Position numbers and translations under genes: made by a program. DNA of 64,000 nt from JAFDVL01 sp963794955 (GTDB taxonomy: Bacteria; Acidobacteriota; Blastocatellia; RBC074). The stretch is from assembly GCA_963794955.1 (NCBI GenBank), contig CAWCGF010000021.1, forward strand, positions 124,001 to 188,000. Reading direction: 5' to 3'. The notes beneath the pieces were generated by a model, which saw only the letters and a list, made by a program, of their open reading frames with translations, was not told where the DNA came from and made no database searches. Positions 42,777-50,089 of this stretch are shown here, piece after piece (positions within the stretch are counted from its first letter, which is position 1; each line of letters begins with the position of its first letter).

Positions 42777-42912
42777 GTGAAAAAGTGGGCTGTGCAAATA
42801 AAATTCCGGTAGTTTCCTCCTGCCTTTTACCAATCATCGGGAATAAAGCGCGCCCTCGTTGGGATTTTGATTTCGGAGAGACTAAGTGGATTCGAAATCT
42901 TGAAGGAGAGCT

Positions 42913-43680
42913 ATGAGACTGAAAGACAAAATCGCATTGATCACCGGCAGCAGTCAGGGCATCGGGCGCGGCATCGCAGAACGCTTTGCGGCAGAAGGCG
43001 CAGATGTCGTCATTAATTATTCCGGCAACGCCGAACGCGCGCAGGAAGCCTTGCGCGCTGTTGAAGCCGCAGGCCGTCGCGGCTTAGTCGTGCAGGCCGA
43101 TGTGGGCAGCACGGCGGGCATCAGGAAGTTATTCGCTACGGCGCTCGAAACGTTTGGCCGATTCGACATTCTGGTCAACAACGCCGGCGTCGAACGGCAC
43201 GCGCCATTTTGGGACGTGACCGAAGCGGATTTCGACCAAGTGCTGAACGTGAATTTGAAGGGCGTGTTTTTTGCGACGCAGGAATTCGTCAGGCACTTGT
43301 TGCATACGAAGCGAACAGGCAAAATCGTCAACATCAGTTCGGTGCATGAAGAATTGCCGTTCCCCAATTTCACCGCGTACTGCGCCAGCAAAGGCGGCGT
43401 CAAAATGCTGACACGTAACTTAAGTATTGAGTTAGGCCCGCTCGGCATCACGATCAACAACATTGCGCCGGGCGCGATTGAAACGCCGATTAATACGAAG
43501 CTTTTGAATGATCCGGTGAAGTTGAATGCGCTGCTCAGACAAATCCCGCTCAAGCGGTTGGGACAGCCGGGCGATGTGGCCAGCGTGGCCGTGTTCCTGG
43601 CGTCGGACGAGGCCAATTATGTGACAGGTTCGACGTATTACGTGGATGGTGGGCTGACGTGGAATTATCAGGAGCAGTAA
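42913..43680 (+). CDS. short-chain dehydrogenase, glucose 1-dehydrogenase-like
   Basis: A 255-aa classical SDR with TGSSQGIG (10-17), NNAG (about 91-94), VNISSVHE (catalytic Ser, about 142), and Tyr-xxx-Lys in AYCASKGG (about 155-162). SVHE and FTAYCASKGGVKMLTRNLSIEL resemble glucose 1-dehydrogenases; the end is VTGSTYYVDGGLTWNYQEQ. It oxidises glucose or a related sugar to the lactone with NAD(P). A GGAGA site precedes the ATG. The hairpin repeat 43691-43779 follows the stop by 10 bases. Together with the SMP-30 protein upstream it could form a dehydrogenase-lactonase pair; the real substrate is unproven. Confidence 0.87.
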   Translation: MRLKDKIALITGSSQGIGRGIAERFAAEGADVVINYSGNAERAQEALRAVEAAGRRGLVVQADVGSTAGIRKLFATALETFGRFDILVNNAGVERHAPFWDVTEADFDQVLNVNLKGVFFATQEFVRHLLHTKRTGKIVNISSVHEELPFPNFTAYCASKGGVKMLTRNLSIELGPLGITINNIAPGAIETPINTKLLNDPVKLNALLRQIPLKRLGQPGDVASVAVFLASDEANYVTGSTYYVDGGLTWNYQEQ

Positions 43681-43690
43681 GTGGCCATTG

Positions 43691-43779
43691 AAATGTACAG
43701 CAAACTTTCCAGTTTGCTGATAACCCGGCAGGCGACCGTTGCGGAGACAACAGTAAACTGGAAAGTTTGCTGTACATTT
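43691..43779. repeat. hairpin repeat with perfect 25-bp arms (AAATGTACAGC type)
   Basis: Arms 43691-43715 and 43755-43779 are perfect inverted copies over 25 bp with about 39 bases between. The VOC gene's ATG begins 4 bases after the right arm, so the hairpin may influence its translation and could act as a terminator-like stem for the SDR. Confidence 0.8.
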
Positions 43780-43783
43780 TCTG

Positions 43784-44161
43784 ATGAAACTTATGTTACC
43801 CATTCGTGGTTTGTATGAGATTGCGATTCCGGTGAAAAACCTGGCGCGGGCAGAGGCGTTTTATCGGGAAGTACTTGGTTTAGAAGTTGGAATCAGAGAC
43901 GAAGCCAGAAACTGGGTCTTCCTGCGAGCGGGCGGGCAAGACGGGATGGTCGTCTTGCAGGAAACGCCCGGCGAATGGCCCACGATGCATTTTGCTTTCG
44001 CGGTGGAAGAAGCCGATTTGGAACACGCTACGGCAATGCTGCGAGAACGAGGTGTAGCGACAGACGGGCCACATTTTCATGAATGGATGCCCGCCAGATC
44101 GGTGTATTTCAGTGACCCGGATGGGCACGCGTTAGAGCTTTGTGCAGTGGTTAGGACGTGA
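43784..44161 (+). CDS. VOC family (glyoxalase/dioxygenase-fold) protein
   Basis: A 125-aa single-domain protein of the vicinal oxygen chelate fold: IPVKNLARAEAFYREVLGLEVG (15-36), VEEADLEHATAMLRERGV, and SDPDGHALELCAV near the C-terminus with a His and a Glu as likely metal ligands. Relatives include glyoxalase I, fosfomycin-type and bleomycin-type resistance proteins, and dioxygenases; the true substrate cannot be told. Start 43784 or 43793. The next small membrane protein gene starts 10 bases after its stop, so the VOC gene may be the first member of the redox operon 44172-46373, or just a neighbour. Confidence 0.85.
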   Translation: MKLMLPIRGLYEIAIPVKNLARAEAFYREVLGLEVGIRDEARNWVFLRAGGQDGMVVLQETPGEWPTMHFAFAVEEADLEHATAMLRERGVATDGPHFHEWMPARSVYFSDPDGHALELCAVVRT

Positions 44162-44171
44162 AGGGGATTGT

Positions 44172-44432
44172 ATGTTTTGGGCGCAAACATTGGTGTGGTT
44201 GCTGAGCATCTATGTGCTGGTGGGCATCGTGTTTGCGCCTTTCTTTGTTCTGCTTGGAGCTAGGCGCATTGATCCTTCGGTCAAGCAATCTTCGTGGGGC
44301 TTTCGGTTCATGATTGTGCCTGGTGTCGTCGCCTTGTGGCCCTTGTTGGCGTTGCGATTGGTGCGTGGCGTTCATCATCCGCTCATTGAACAGAACGCGC
44401 ATCGCAAGGCGGCAGGAAAGGGAAGTCAATGA
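44172..44432 (+). CDS. small membrane protein, first gene of the Rieske cluster
   Basis: An 86-aa protein with two hydrophobic segments (about 5-28 and 48-66) separated by a basic, Arg/Asp-containing loop (GARRIDPSVKQSSWGFRF). The start at 44172 has AAGGGG upstream; the frame beginning at 44142 would overlap the VOC gene. The stop codon overlaps the next ATG (ATGA). I recall similar two-helix proteins near cytochrome b/Rieske genes in other bacteria, but not a function. The C-terminus is basic and lies in the cytoplasm if the N-terminus faces out; the orientation is not proven. It may stabilise or anchor the Rieske protein. Confidence 0.7.
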   Translation: MFWAQTLVWLLSIYVLVGIVFAPFFVLLGARRIDPSVKQSSWGFRFMIVPGVVALWPLLALRLVRGVHHPLIEQNAHRKAAGKGSQ

Positions 44433-44578
44433 TTCAAGCGCGCCGACAAACTCATCGCATCATCATTATTGCGTTGGCTATGATACTGCCAATTTTGTTT
44501 ATACTTGCAATGCTTGTCCGTAAACCTATTCCTTCAAATCCTCGCTTGCCTGTTCCAATGGAAGGGAAAACGAAATGA
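44429..44578 (+). CDS. 49-aa single-span membrane protein, between overlapping genes
   Basis: A small ORF of 49 codons. Its ATG (44429-44431) overlaps the previous stop and its TGA (44576-44578) overlaps the ATG of the ferric-reductase/Rieske gene (44575), both as ATGA. It has an N-terminal basic stretch, one strong hydrophobic segment (about 11-30: IIIIALAMILPILFILAMLV), and a short Pro-rich tail. GGAA and AGGGAAG sequences precede the start. The placement and coupling make it a likely real gene: a small membrane subunit. The function is unknown. Confidence 0.65.
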   Translation: MIQARRQTHRIIIIALAMILPILFILAMLVRKPIPSNPRLPVPMEGKTK

Positions 44579-45633
44579 GTGTTGGATACAAAGCCGTTGA
44601 CTGGAATCGGCAGAAGCGCATTTATGATTTGGCACTGGTGGCGGGTATTGTCATCTATCTCAGCTTGTTTGTTGGCCTGGGTGCAGTCATCAATCCGAAC
44701 GCTACAATTGAAACCCTGTTGATTCGCGGCTTCGGTACCTGCGCGATTTTGTTGCTGCACATTGTATTGTGCATCGGGCCGTTGTGCCGATTGCAACCGC
44801 GCTTGCTGCCGCTGTTGTATAACCGCAGGCATTTGGGCGTGACGACATTTTTGCTCGGCGCTGCGCACGGCGTGTTTGCCCTAATTCAGTTTCACGCGTT
44901 GGGCAATTTGAATCCGTTCGTGAGCTTGTTTGTCAGCAACACACGCTATGACAGTTTGGCGAACTTTCCGTTTCAGCCGCTCGGCTTTGGCGCACTGGTG
45001 ATTTTGTTTTTGATGGCCGCGACGAGCCACGATTTTTGGTTGGCGAATTTGACTGCGCCTGTCTGGAAGGCGTTGCACATGCTGGTGTACGTCGCGTATG
45101 GCTTGCTCATTGCGCACGTGACGCTGGGCGTATTGCAAGCGGAAACGAGCTTGATCTTAGCCGCTACCTTAGGCGTGGGAATGGTCATTGTGTTGAGTTT
45201 GCATTTGCTGGCCGCCCATCGTGAACGTGCGATAGACGCGGTCAGGGCGACGGTTGCGAAGGATGGTTTTGTTGGGGTTTGCCGCGTTGAGGAGATTCCA
45301 GACCATCGCGCGCGCATCGTTTCACTGTCGGGCGAACGAGTGGCCATCTTCAAGTATGACGGCAAAGTCGCGGCGCTCTCAAATGTCTGCCAGCATCAAA
45401 ACGGGCCGCTCGGCGAAGGCAAAATCATTGACGGTTGCGTGACTTGTCCGTGGCACGGCTTTCAGTATGTGCCGGAATCAGGCGCTTCGCCTGCACCTTT
45501 TACTGAGAAAGTTCCGACGTTCCAGGTCAAGATCGTAGACGGCAAAGTCTTTGTGCATCCGCAACCGAATCCGCCGGGCACCTTTGTCGAGCCTGCTTGC
45601 GTGACAGCAAAAGAAATGGAGGCCGTGCGATGA
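44575..45633 (+). CDS. ferric-reductase-like membrane protein fused to a Rieske [2Fe-2S] domain
   Basis: A 352-aa protein. Residues about 1-220 hold six hydrophobic helices in the ferric-reductase-like/YedZ (MsrQ) style, with several His in them (LLHIV near 61; RRHLG and AAHGV near 83 and 92; FHALG near 101; ALHML and IAHVT near 163 and 175) that could bind two b-hemes. The C-terminal domain (about 230-340) is a Rieske ferredoxin: CQHQNGPLGEG and CPWHGFQY give the Cys-His/Cys-His pair for the iron-sulphur cluster. It could pass electrons across the membrane between heme and [2Fe-2S]. Coupled by ATGA overlaps to the gene on each side. Confidence 0.87.
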   Translation: MSVGYKAVDWNRQKRIYDLALVAGIVIYLSLFVGLGAVINPNATIETLLIRGFGTCAILLLHIVLCIGPLCRLQPRLLPLLYNRRHLGVTTFLLGAAHGVFALIQFHALGNLNPFVSLFVSNTRYDSLANFPFQPLGFGALVILFLMAATSHDFWLANLTAPVWKALHMLVYVAYGLLIAHVTLGVLQAETSLILAATLGVGMVIVLSLHLLAAHRERAIDAVRATVAKDGFVGVCRVEEIPDHRARIVSLSGERVAIFKYDGKVAALSNVCQHQNGPLGEGKIIDGCVTCPWHGFQYVPESGASPAPFTEKVPTFQVKIVDGKVFVHPQPNPPGTFVEPACVTAKEMEAVR

Positions 45634-46373
45634 ACGAAGGGGAGCGCGAAGAGTTTTACATCGGCTATTTGCCAACCGCGCCGCACAAGACTGGTAAGCT
45701 GATTCGTAATATTTGTCTTGTCTTATTTGGCATCGCCGTAGTTATCGCATTGGTCTTGATATTCGGGTTGCAAAAGTTGCCGCTCAGCGTCTTTGAATTT
45801 GGGCAGTACCGTGATTTTACAGGCATCGTACAAGCCAAGCCGTATCCAAGGTTGCTCGTGCGCGAGGGTGCTTCGCTCGCGCAATATTTGCTGGTGGCAG
45901 AAGGAAAGCACGGGGCAGAAGTGACGAACTTCGATGGTAAGAATGTGACGCTGAAAGGCTCACGAATTTACCGCGACGGAATGACCATGATCGAAGTCGT
46001 CAGCGGTTCGGTGCAACCCGCGAATGACACTGCAAAGGCGCAACTGGAAACCGAAGATTTAGGCACATTCACGCTCGTTGGTGAAATCGTAGACAGCAAA
46101 TGTTATTTGGGCGTGATGAATCCGGGCAACACTAAGCCGCATCGGGAATGCGCCGCGCTTTGCATCAGCGGTGGGATTCCGCCCATGTTCATTGCACGCG
46201 ATGCGGTGGGGAATAAAGTCGCGTTACAATTGGTGTCCGCCAAAGGCGAAGCCGTCAATCAGGAAGTGCTGGAGATGGTGGCCGAACCCGTTGAAATTAC
46301 GGGACTGGTGTCGCGGGAAGGCGATCAGCTTTTCTTCAGAGCCGATCCGCAAACATACAAACGAATGCAGTGA
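45630..46373 (+). CDS. membrane-anchored protein with a Cys/His cluster, last gene of the Rieske cluster
   Basis: A 247-aa protein with an N-terminal membrane helix (about 25-48) and a soluble domain of about 190 residues, probably periplasmic. A conserved-looking cluster, Cys158, His171, Cys174 and Cys178 (VDSKCYLG...KPHRECAALC), could bind a metal, iron-sulphur cluster or heme; this is inferred from the residues. I do not recognise a known domain. The GTG or ATG at 45597 would overlap the Rieske gene further, so the ATG at 45630, overlapping its stop (ATGA), is preferred. It is probably an electron-acceptor or sensor partner of the Rieske protein. Confidence 0.7.
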   Translation: MNEGEREEFYIGYLPTAPHKTGKLIRNICLVLFGIAVVIALVLIFGLQKLPLSVFEFGQYRDFTGIVQAKPYPRLLVREGASLAQYLLVAEGKHGAEVTNFDGKNVTLKGSRIYRDGMTMIEVVSGSVQPANDTAKAQLETEDLGTFTLVGEIVDSKCYLGVMNPGNTKPHRECAALCISGGIPPMFIARDAVGNKVALQLVSAKGEAVNQEVLEMVAEPVEITGLVSREGDQLFFRADPQTYKRMQ

Positions 46374-46380
46374 ATTTTCT

Positions 46381-46510
46381 TTTCATCCACGAAGTCACAC
46401 GAAGGGACACAAAGTAAAACCCCGAAGAGAAAGCGATTCAGTTGAAATGTTTGAGGCCTAACCTTGGAGCGCCTTTCTTAGTGACTCTTCGTGTGGCTTT
46501 GTGGATGAAA
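46381..46510. repeat. inverted repeat (TTTCATCCACGAAGTCACAC type)
   Basis: Arms 46381-46410 and 46481-46510 are inverted copies with about 26 of 30 matches, the loop about 70 bases. It lies between the last gene of the Rieske cluster and the frameshifted SDR. Confidence 0.7.
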
Positions 46511-46525
46511 AAACAGGAGTAACAA

Positions 46526-47244
46526 ATGTTCGACTTTTCCAATCGTGTCGTCGTGATTACCGGCGCAGCCGGCAATTTAGGCGTCGTGACCGTGCACGCG
46601 TTTCAGGCCGCTGGCGCAAACCTGGTGCTGGTGGATCGCTCGCCGGATCGCTTGCAAAAACTGTTTCCCGAACTGGCAGATTCTGCCCAACATTTCTCTG
46701 GCCACGGGCGTTGACCTCGGCGACGTTGCGGCAGTGGAACGAATGGTCGAAGAAACCGTCAAACGGCTCGGCAAGCTTGATGTGCTGGTCAACACGGCGG
46801 GCGGCTATCGTGCTGGCACGCCGTTGCACGAAACGCCGCTCGCAGACTGGGACTTTTTGCTAAACCTCAATGCCAAATCGGTATTGATCTCCTGCCGCTC
46901 AGTCATCCCGCAGATGCTCAAGCAGGGCGCTGGCAAAATTATCAACATTTCTTCGCGCGCGGCACTGATGGGCGAGGCAAATGCGGCGGCGTACAGCGTT
47001 TCCAAAACCGCTGTCGTGCGGCTGACCGAAAGTATGGCTGCTGAACTCAAAGCCCACGACATTAACGTTAATTGTATTCTGCCCGGGCATGATTGATACG
47101 CCGCCGAATCGACAAGCGATGCCGGAAGCGGATTACAGCCAATGGGTTGCTCCCGCAGCCTTGACCGATGTGATTTTGTTTTTGGCTTCCGATGCTGCAC
47201 GAGCGATGCACGGCGCGGCCTTGCCGGTTTTCGGGAAGGGATAA
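46526..47244 (+). pseudogene. short-chain dehydrogenase, two frameshifts
   Basis: Three overlapping pieces read as one SDR of about 238 residues: 46526-46714 (VVITGAAGNLGVVT, the nucleotide-binding start), 46734-47096 (VETAGG-like LVNTAGGYR, INISSRAALMG, AAYSVSKTAVVRLTES) and 47089-47244 (MIDTPPNRQAM..., ending FLASDAARAMHGAALPVFGKG). A single extra base near 46697 breaks the first join (ATTTCTCTGG) and another near 47088 (CCGGGCATG) breaks the second. The Ser-Tyr-Lys residues are still present in the middle frame. Either the gene is dead or the shifts are sequencing or assembly errors; the start has a proper AGGAG-type ribosome site. The enzyme is unassigned. Confidence 0.8.
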
Positions 47245-47303
47245 CACGAGACACGCGGAACATACGGAAAGAATTACGAATGGTAGCGTTCCGTGAATTC
47301 CAT

Positions 47304-47969
47304 TTATTTTGCTACGAGATTAAAGCTCAGGATAACTTCATTCTTCACTTTGATCGAACCCGCAGCGGCGGAATAAGGGGTGATGCCGAAATCGGTTTGC
47401 TTCAAAATATACTTGCCACTGGCGCGTAGTTGTTGCGGCGTCGCGGCAATTGTGACGCGCACGGCGATGCGTTTGGTTACGCCGTGCAAGGTTAGGTCGC
47501 CGTTGACAGTCAGGCTGGCCCCATTGACATTGCTGACGCCAACGGAGCGAAAGGTGATTTTCGGAAACTTGCCTGTTTCCAGCACGACGTCATTCGTAGA
47601 TTTTGTGATCGTGGCGCGATCTTTCTCACTCACTTTGTCGAGCACGGTGAGCGATTTGGCTTCGATGTCCAATGCCAGCGAGCCTTGCTCCGCGCCTGCT
47701 TCCGGCACCACGACGCGCCCGGAAAATGACCGCACGGCAATGTTGTGATCGTGGGCGAGAAAGCTGAGCGCCCCTGCTTTGCCGACAAAGATAGTGAAGC
47801 TGCTTTCTGCCGCGACGATCTGATACGTCCTGGCCTGCGGCCTGGCCGGAGCAACCGCAATGACGGCAGGGTTCTTTGGGCTTTTTTGCCCTGCCGCCAC
47901 GAGCGGGGCGAGCATCAATCCCACCATCAACAGCAGCGTTACGCACAGTAAATAATTCTTCATCTCCAT
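47304..47969 (-). CDS. YceI family protein
   Basis: A 221-aa exported protein (signal about 5-26, VAAG). The YceI domain (about 48-221) is a lipocalin-like barrel that binds isoprenoid or polyprenyl lipids in the family: AESSFTIFVGKAGALSFLAHDHNIAVRSFSGRV, then KFPKITFRSVGV, NGDLTLHGVTKRIAVRVT and the C-terminus IKVKNEVILSFNLVAK. It may act in the periplasm in lipid or redox stress; this is inferred from the family only. Start 47969 or the second Met (47963), which has a GGAG 5 bases upstream. The outer-membrane protein gene ends 13 bp upstream in the same direction, so the two could be co-transcribed. Confidence 0.87.
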   Translation of the reverse strand: MEMKNYLLCVTLLLMVGLMLAPLVAAGQKSPKNPAVIAVAPARPQARTYQIVAAESSFTIFVGKAGALSFLAHDHNIAVRSFSGRVVVPEAGAEQGSLALDIEAKSLTVLDKVSEKDRATITKSTNDVVLETGKFPKITFRSVGVSNVNGASLTVNGDLTLHGVTKRIAVRVTIAATPQQLRASGKYILKQTDFGITPYSAAAGSIKVKNEVILSFNLVAK

Positions 47970-47981
47970 CTCCGTTCCTCT

Positions 47982-48599
47982 TCAAAAGTGAATCACAATG
48001 CCGCCGGACGTTAGCACATTATGCTGACGATTGCTGAGGAACAGTGCATTGAAGCTGGGATTGCCGGTTACGAAATCGCGCACTTCACCACGCAAACTCA
48101 AATAACGAAACACGCTCAGGTCAACCCCACCGCCATAATTGAAGACACCCGTGTTCGTTCCGATTTTGCCAGTGTTTGGTTGATTGTTAGTGCGGAAATC
48201 ACTTTCGCGGAAACGCGCAAAGCCGCCGCCTGCGGCAACGTAGGGCGAGACACGCCAGCCCGGCACGAATTTTAGCTTGAGACCCGGCGTCAAAAACAGC
48301 GAGGCGTAGTCGCGTGGAATCAGCGTATTCGTGGATTTGACTTCGACCAGCGGCGTGGCGGCAAACAGCACTTCGATGTGCAGCGAAGCGACTTTGGCAG
48401 CCACGATGCGGCGGGCGTAGTTGACTTGATAGGTAAGCCCTGAACCAATGTCTGCCTGGCTTCGTGCGGGCAACTGAAGCTCGCGGCTACCGGTAGAAAG
48501 CGCGCCTAGGAGCAAGCCGACTTCATTCTTGGATTCGGATTGGGCAAAAGAAAAGCTCGCCAGCGCGAGCAGAAAAAAGATTATCGTTAGTATTTTCAT
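47982..48599 (-). CDS. small outer-membrane beta-barrel protein
   Basis: A 205-aa protein with a signal peptide (1-19, SFSFAQ). Repeated amphipathic strands with alternating hydrophobic residues and Gly-rich turns (VSPYVAAGGGFARF, VFNYGGGVDLSVFRYLSLRGEVRDFV) and a C-terminal GGIVIHF ending in Phe are typical of eight-stranded OmpW/OmpA-like barrels. It may be a porin or adhesin; there is no specific assignment. GAGGAGG lies before the ATG. The gene downstream on the same strand is YceI. Confidence 0.78.
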   Translation of the reverse strand: MKILTIIFFLLALASFSFAQSESKNEVGLLLGALSTGSRELQLPARSQADIGSGLTYQVNYARRIVAAKVASLHIEVLFAATPLVEVKSTNTLIPRDYASLFLTPGLKLKFVPGWRVSPYVAAGGGFARFRESDFRTNNQPNTGKIGTNTGVFNYGGGVDLSVFRYLSLRGEVRDFVTGNPSFNALFLSNRQHNVLTSGGIVIHF

Positions 48600-48692
48600 A
48601 GTCCTCCTCTGCGGATCGTTTTTGTTGTCCTCGTGTGTTATATCGCTCGGCCACGAGCAAATATTCCGAAGATTTTTTCAGAGGAGGGGAGT

Positions 48693-48744
48693 AGCGAATT
48701 TATTCGCTTTGCTTGGTTGTCGAAGAGCAGCAAATGAATTTGCT
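48693..48744. repeat. two short palindromes between converging regions
   Basis: AGCGAATTTATTCGCT (48693-48708) and AGCAAATGAATTTGCT (48729-48744) are similar palindromes 20 bases apart in the gap between the outer-membrane protein gene and the methyltransferase gene. They may be remnants of one repeat family. Confidence 0.55.
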
Positions 48745-48789
48745 AGTACGTGCAGAGGCTTCATTCAATTCCATTGCGCCTCCAGGCAG

Positions 48790-49818
48790 TTATTTGTAGC
48801 TGACAAGCACACGCTGTGGCGACTTGATTAACTGATGCACTTCGGTGCGCACGTAGCCTGCGTTACGAAACATCTGATCGTAATTGCCCACCGTATATGC
48901 TTCGCCAGCAGTAGTCGAAGCCAGCATGACTAACCCAAACGTGGCCAGCGGCGGAGGCGAAATACGGTCTTCGTTGGGCGCAAATTCCAATGTCACCGCG
49001 CGTCCGCCTTCGTTCAGTGAGGCCAACGCTTTTTTCATCAGCATCTCACACGTTGGTTTATCGAAGTGGTGGAAGAAGTTTGTGAATAACACCAGGTCAT
49101 AGCCCGTGCCATAATCCACGTCAAAGGCGCTGCCCGGCAACATGTGAAAGCGGTCGGCGACGCCGAAATGCTCGGCGTTTTCCTGTGCCACCGTGAGCAC
49201 GCTTGGCCAGTCTACGGCGGTGATTTCAGCCTTGGGATTATGTTTGGCGAGCACTACGCCAAAGATGCCGTGTCCGGCGGCGATGTCCAGCACGCGACAT
49301 TTTTCGCCTGCCGCAGCGCCAACGATCTGGGCGATTTCTTCGGCGGCTGGAAACATCATCGGGGTCATCGCCCTTGCAAAATCCACCCACATTGGATGCT
49401 CCGGTTCCATTGAACCTGCGCCGCCTAATAATGTCGTGCCGCGTCGCACCGTTTCCGCTATGTCCTGAAAGGCATTCGTGATGTATGGCGAATTTAGAAA
49501 ATGCGAGATGGAGCCAAAATAGGCGGGCGAATGTTGATTGAGAAATATCGCGCTATCTGGTGCTAGGCCGTAGTTTTCGCCGTCCTTCGTGAGAAAGCCG
49601 ATAGCGGCCAAATAATCACACAAGATGCGCGTGCCGCGTGCTGATGCCTGGCAACGTGCGGCCAGGGCTGCGACCGTCGTCGCACCTTCCGCAATGGCGG
49701 TGAATAGCCCCAGGTCTATCGCGCCTTTTAAGGCGGCACTGGCTTGATAAGCTGTGATGGTTTGAAAAATGCGTTCTGGTGTCGGCGGTGTAGCGCCGGA
49801 TGGTTCGGTTTGATTCAT
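48790..49818 (-). CDS. SAM-dependent O-methyltransferase with dimerisation domain
   Basis: A 342-aa enzyme. Residues about 15-110 form the winged-helix dimerisation domain of plant/bacterial O-methyltransferases (AALKGAIDLGLFTAIAEG, ILCDYLAAIGFL). The Rossmann fold follows with motif I (VLDIAAGHGIFGVVLAKHNPKAEITAVD, about 180-207), the FFHHFDKPTCEMLMKKALASLNEGGR motif and a C-terminal strand. Substrates of relatives are phenols and polyketides; none can be named here. The gene has AGGAG upstream of the ATG and stands alone. Confidence 0.85.
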   Translation of the reverse strand: MNQTEPSGATPPTPERIFQTITAYQASAALKGAIDLGLFTAIAEGATTVAALAARCQASARGTRILCDYLAAIGFLTKDGENYGLAPDSAIFLNQHSPAYFGSISHFLNSPYITNAFQDIAETVRRGTTLLGGAGSMEPEHPMWVDFARAMTPMMFPAAEEIAQIVGAAAGEKCRVLDIAAGHGIFGVVLAKHNPKAEITAVDWPSVLTVAQENAEHFGVADRFHMLPGSAFDVDYGTGYDLVLFTNFFHHFDKPTCEMLMKKALASLNEGGRAVTLEFAPNEDRISPPPLATFGLVMLASTTAGEAYTVGNYDQMFRNAGYVRTEVHQLIKSPQRVLVSYK

Positions 49819-50089
49819 AAGTTAATCTCCTGGTAGAAAATCTGGTTAAGGCTTTGCCTTACGTTTCTTCGTTATAGGAAGGGAGACGGGCAATATAGCC
49901 TGCTTGCTGTCAATGTGCCAGCACACGCTTTGCCGAATCAACCGGGATTGCGTAGAATACGGCACCGTTCGCGTCTATCAATAATTACTTCCCTGACGCT
50001 ATGGCGTGAGGCTTCCGCCGCAATGAAGAAAAACCATTGTCTCCATTATTAGTAATAGGGGCACCAGGCATTGGCAGGTAGCCGCTTCT

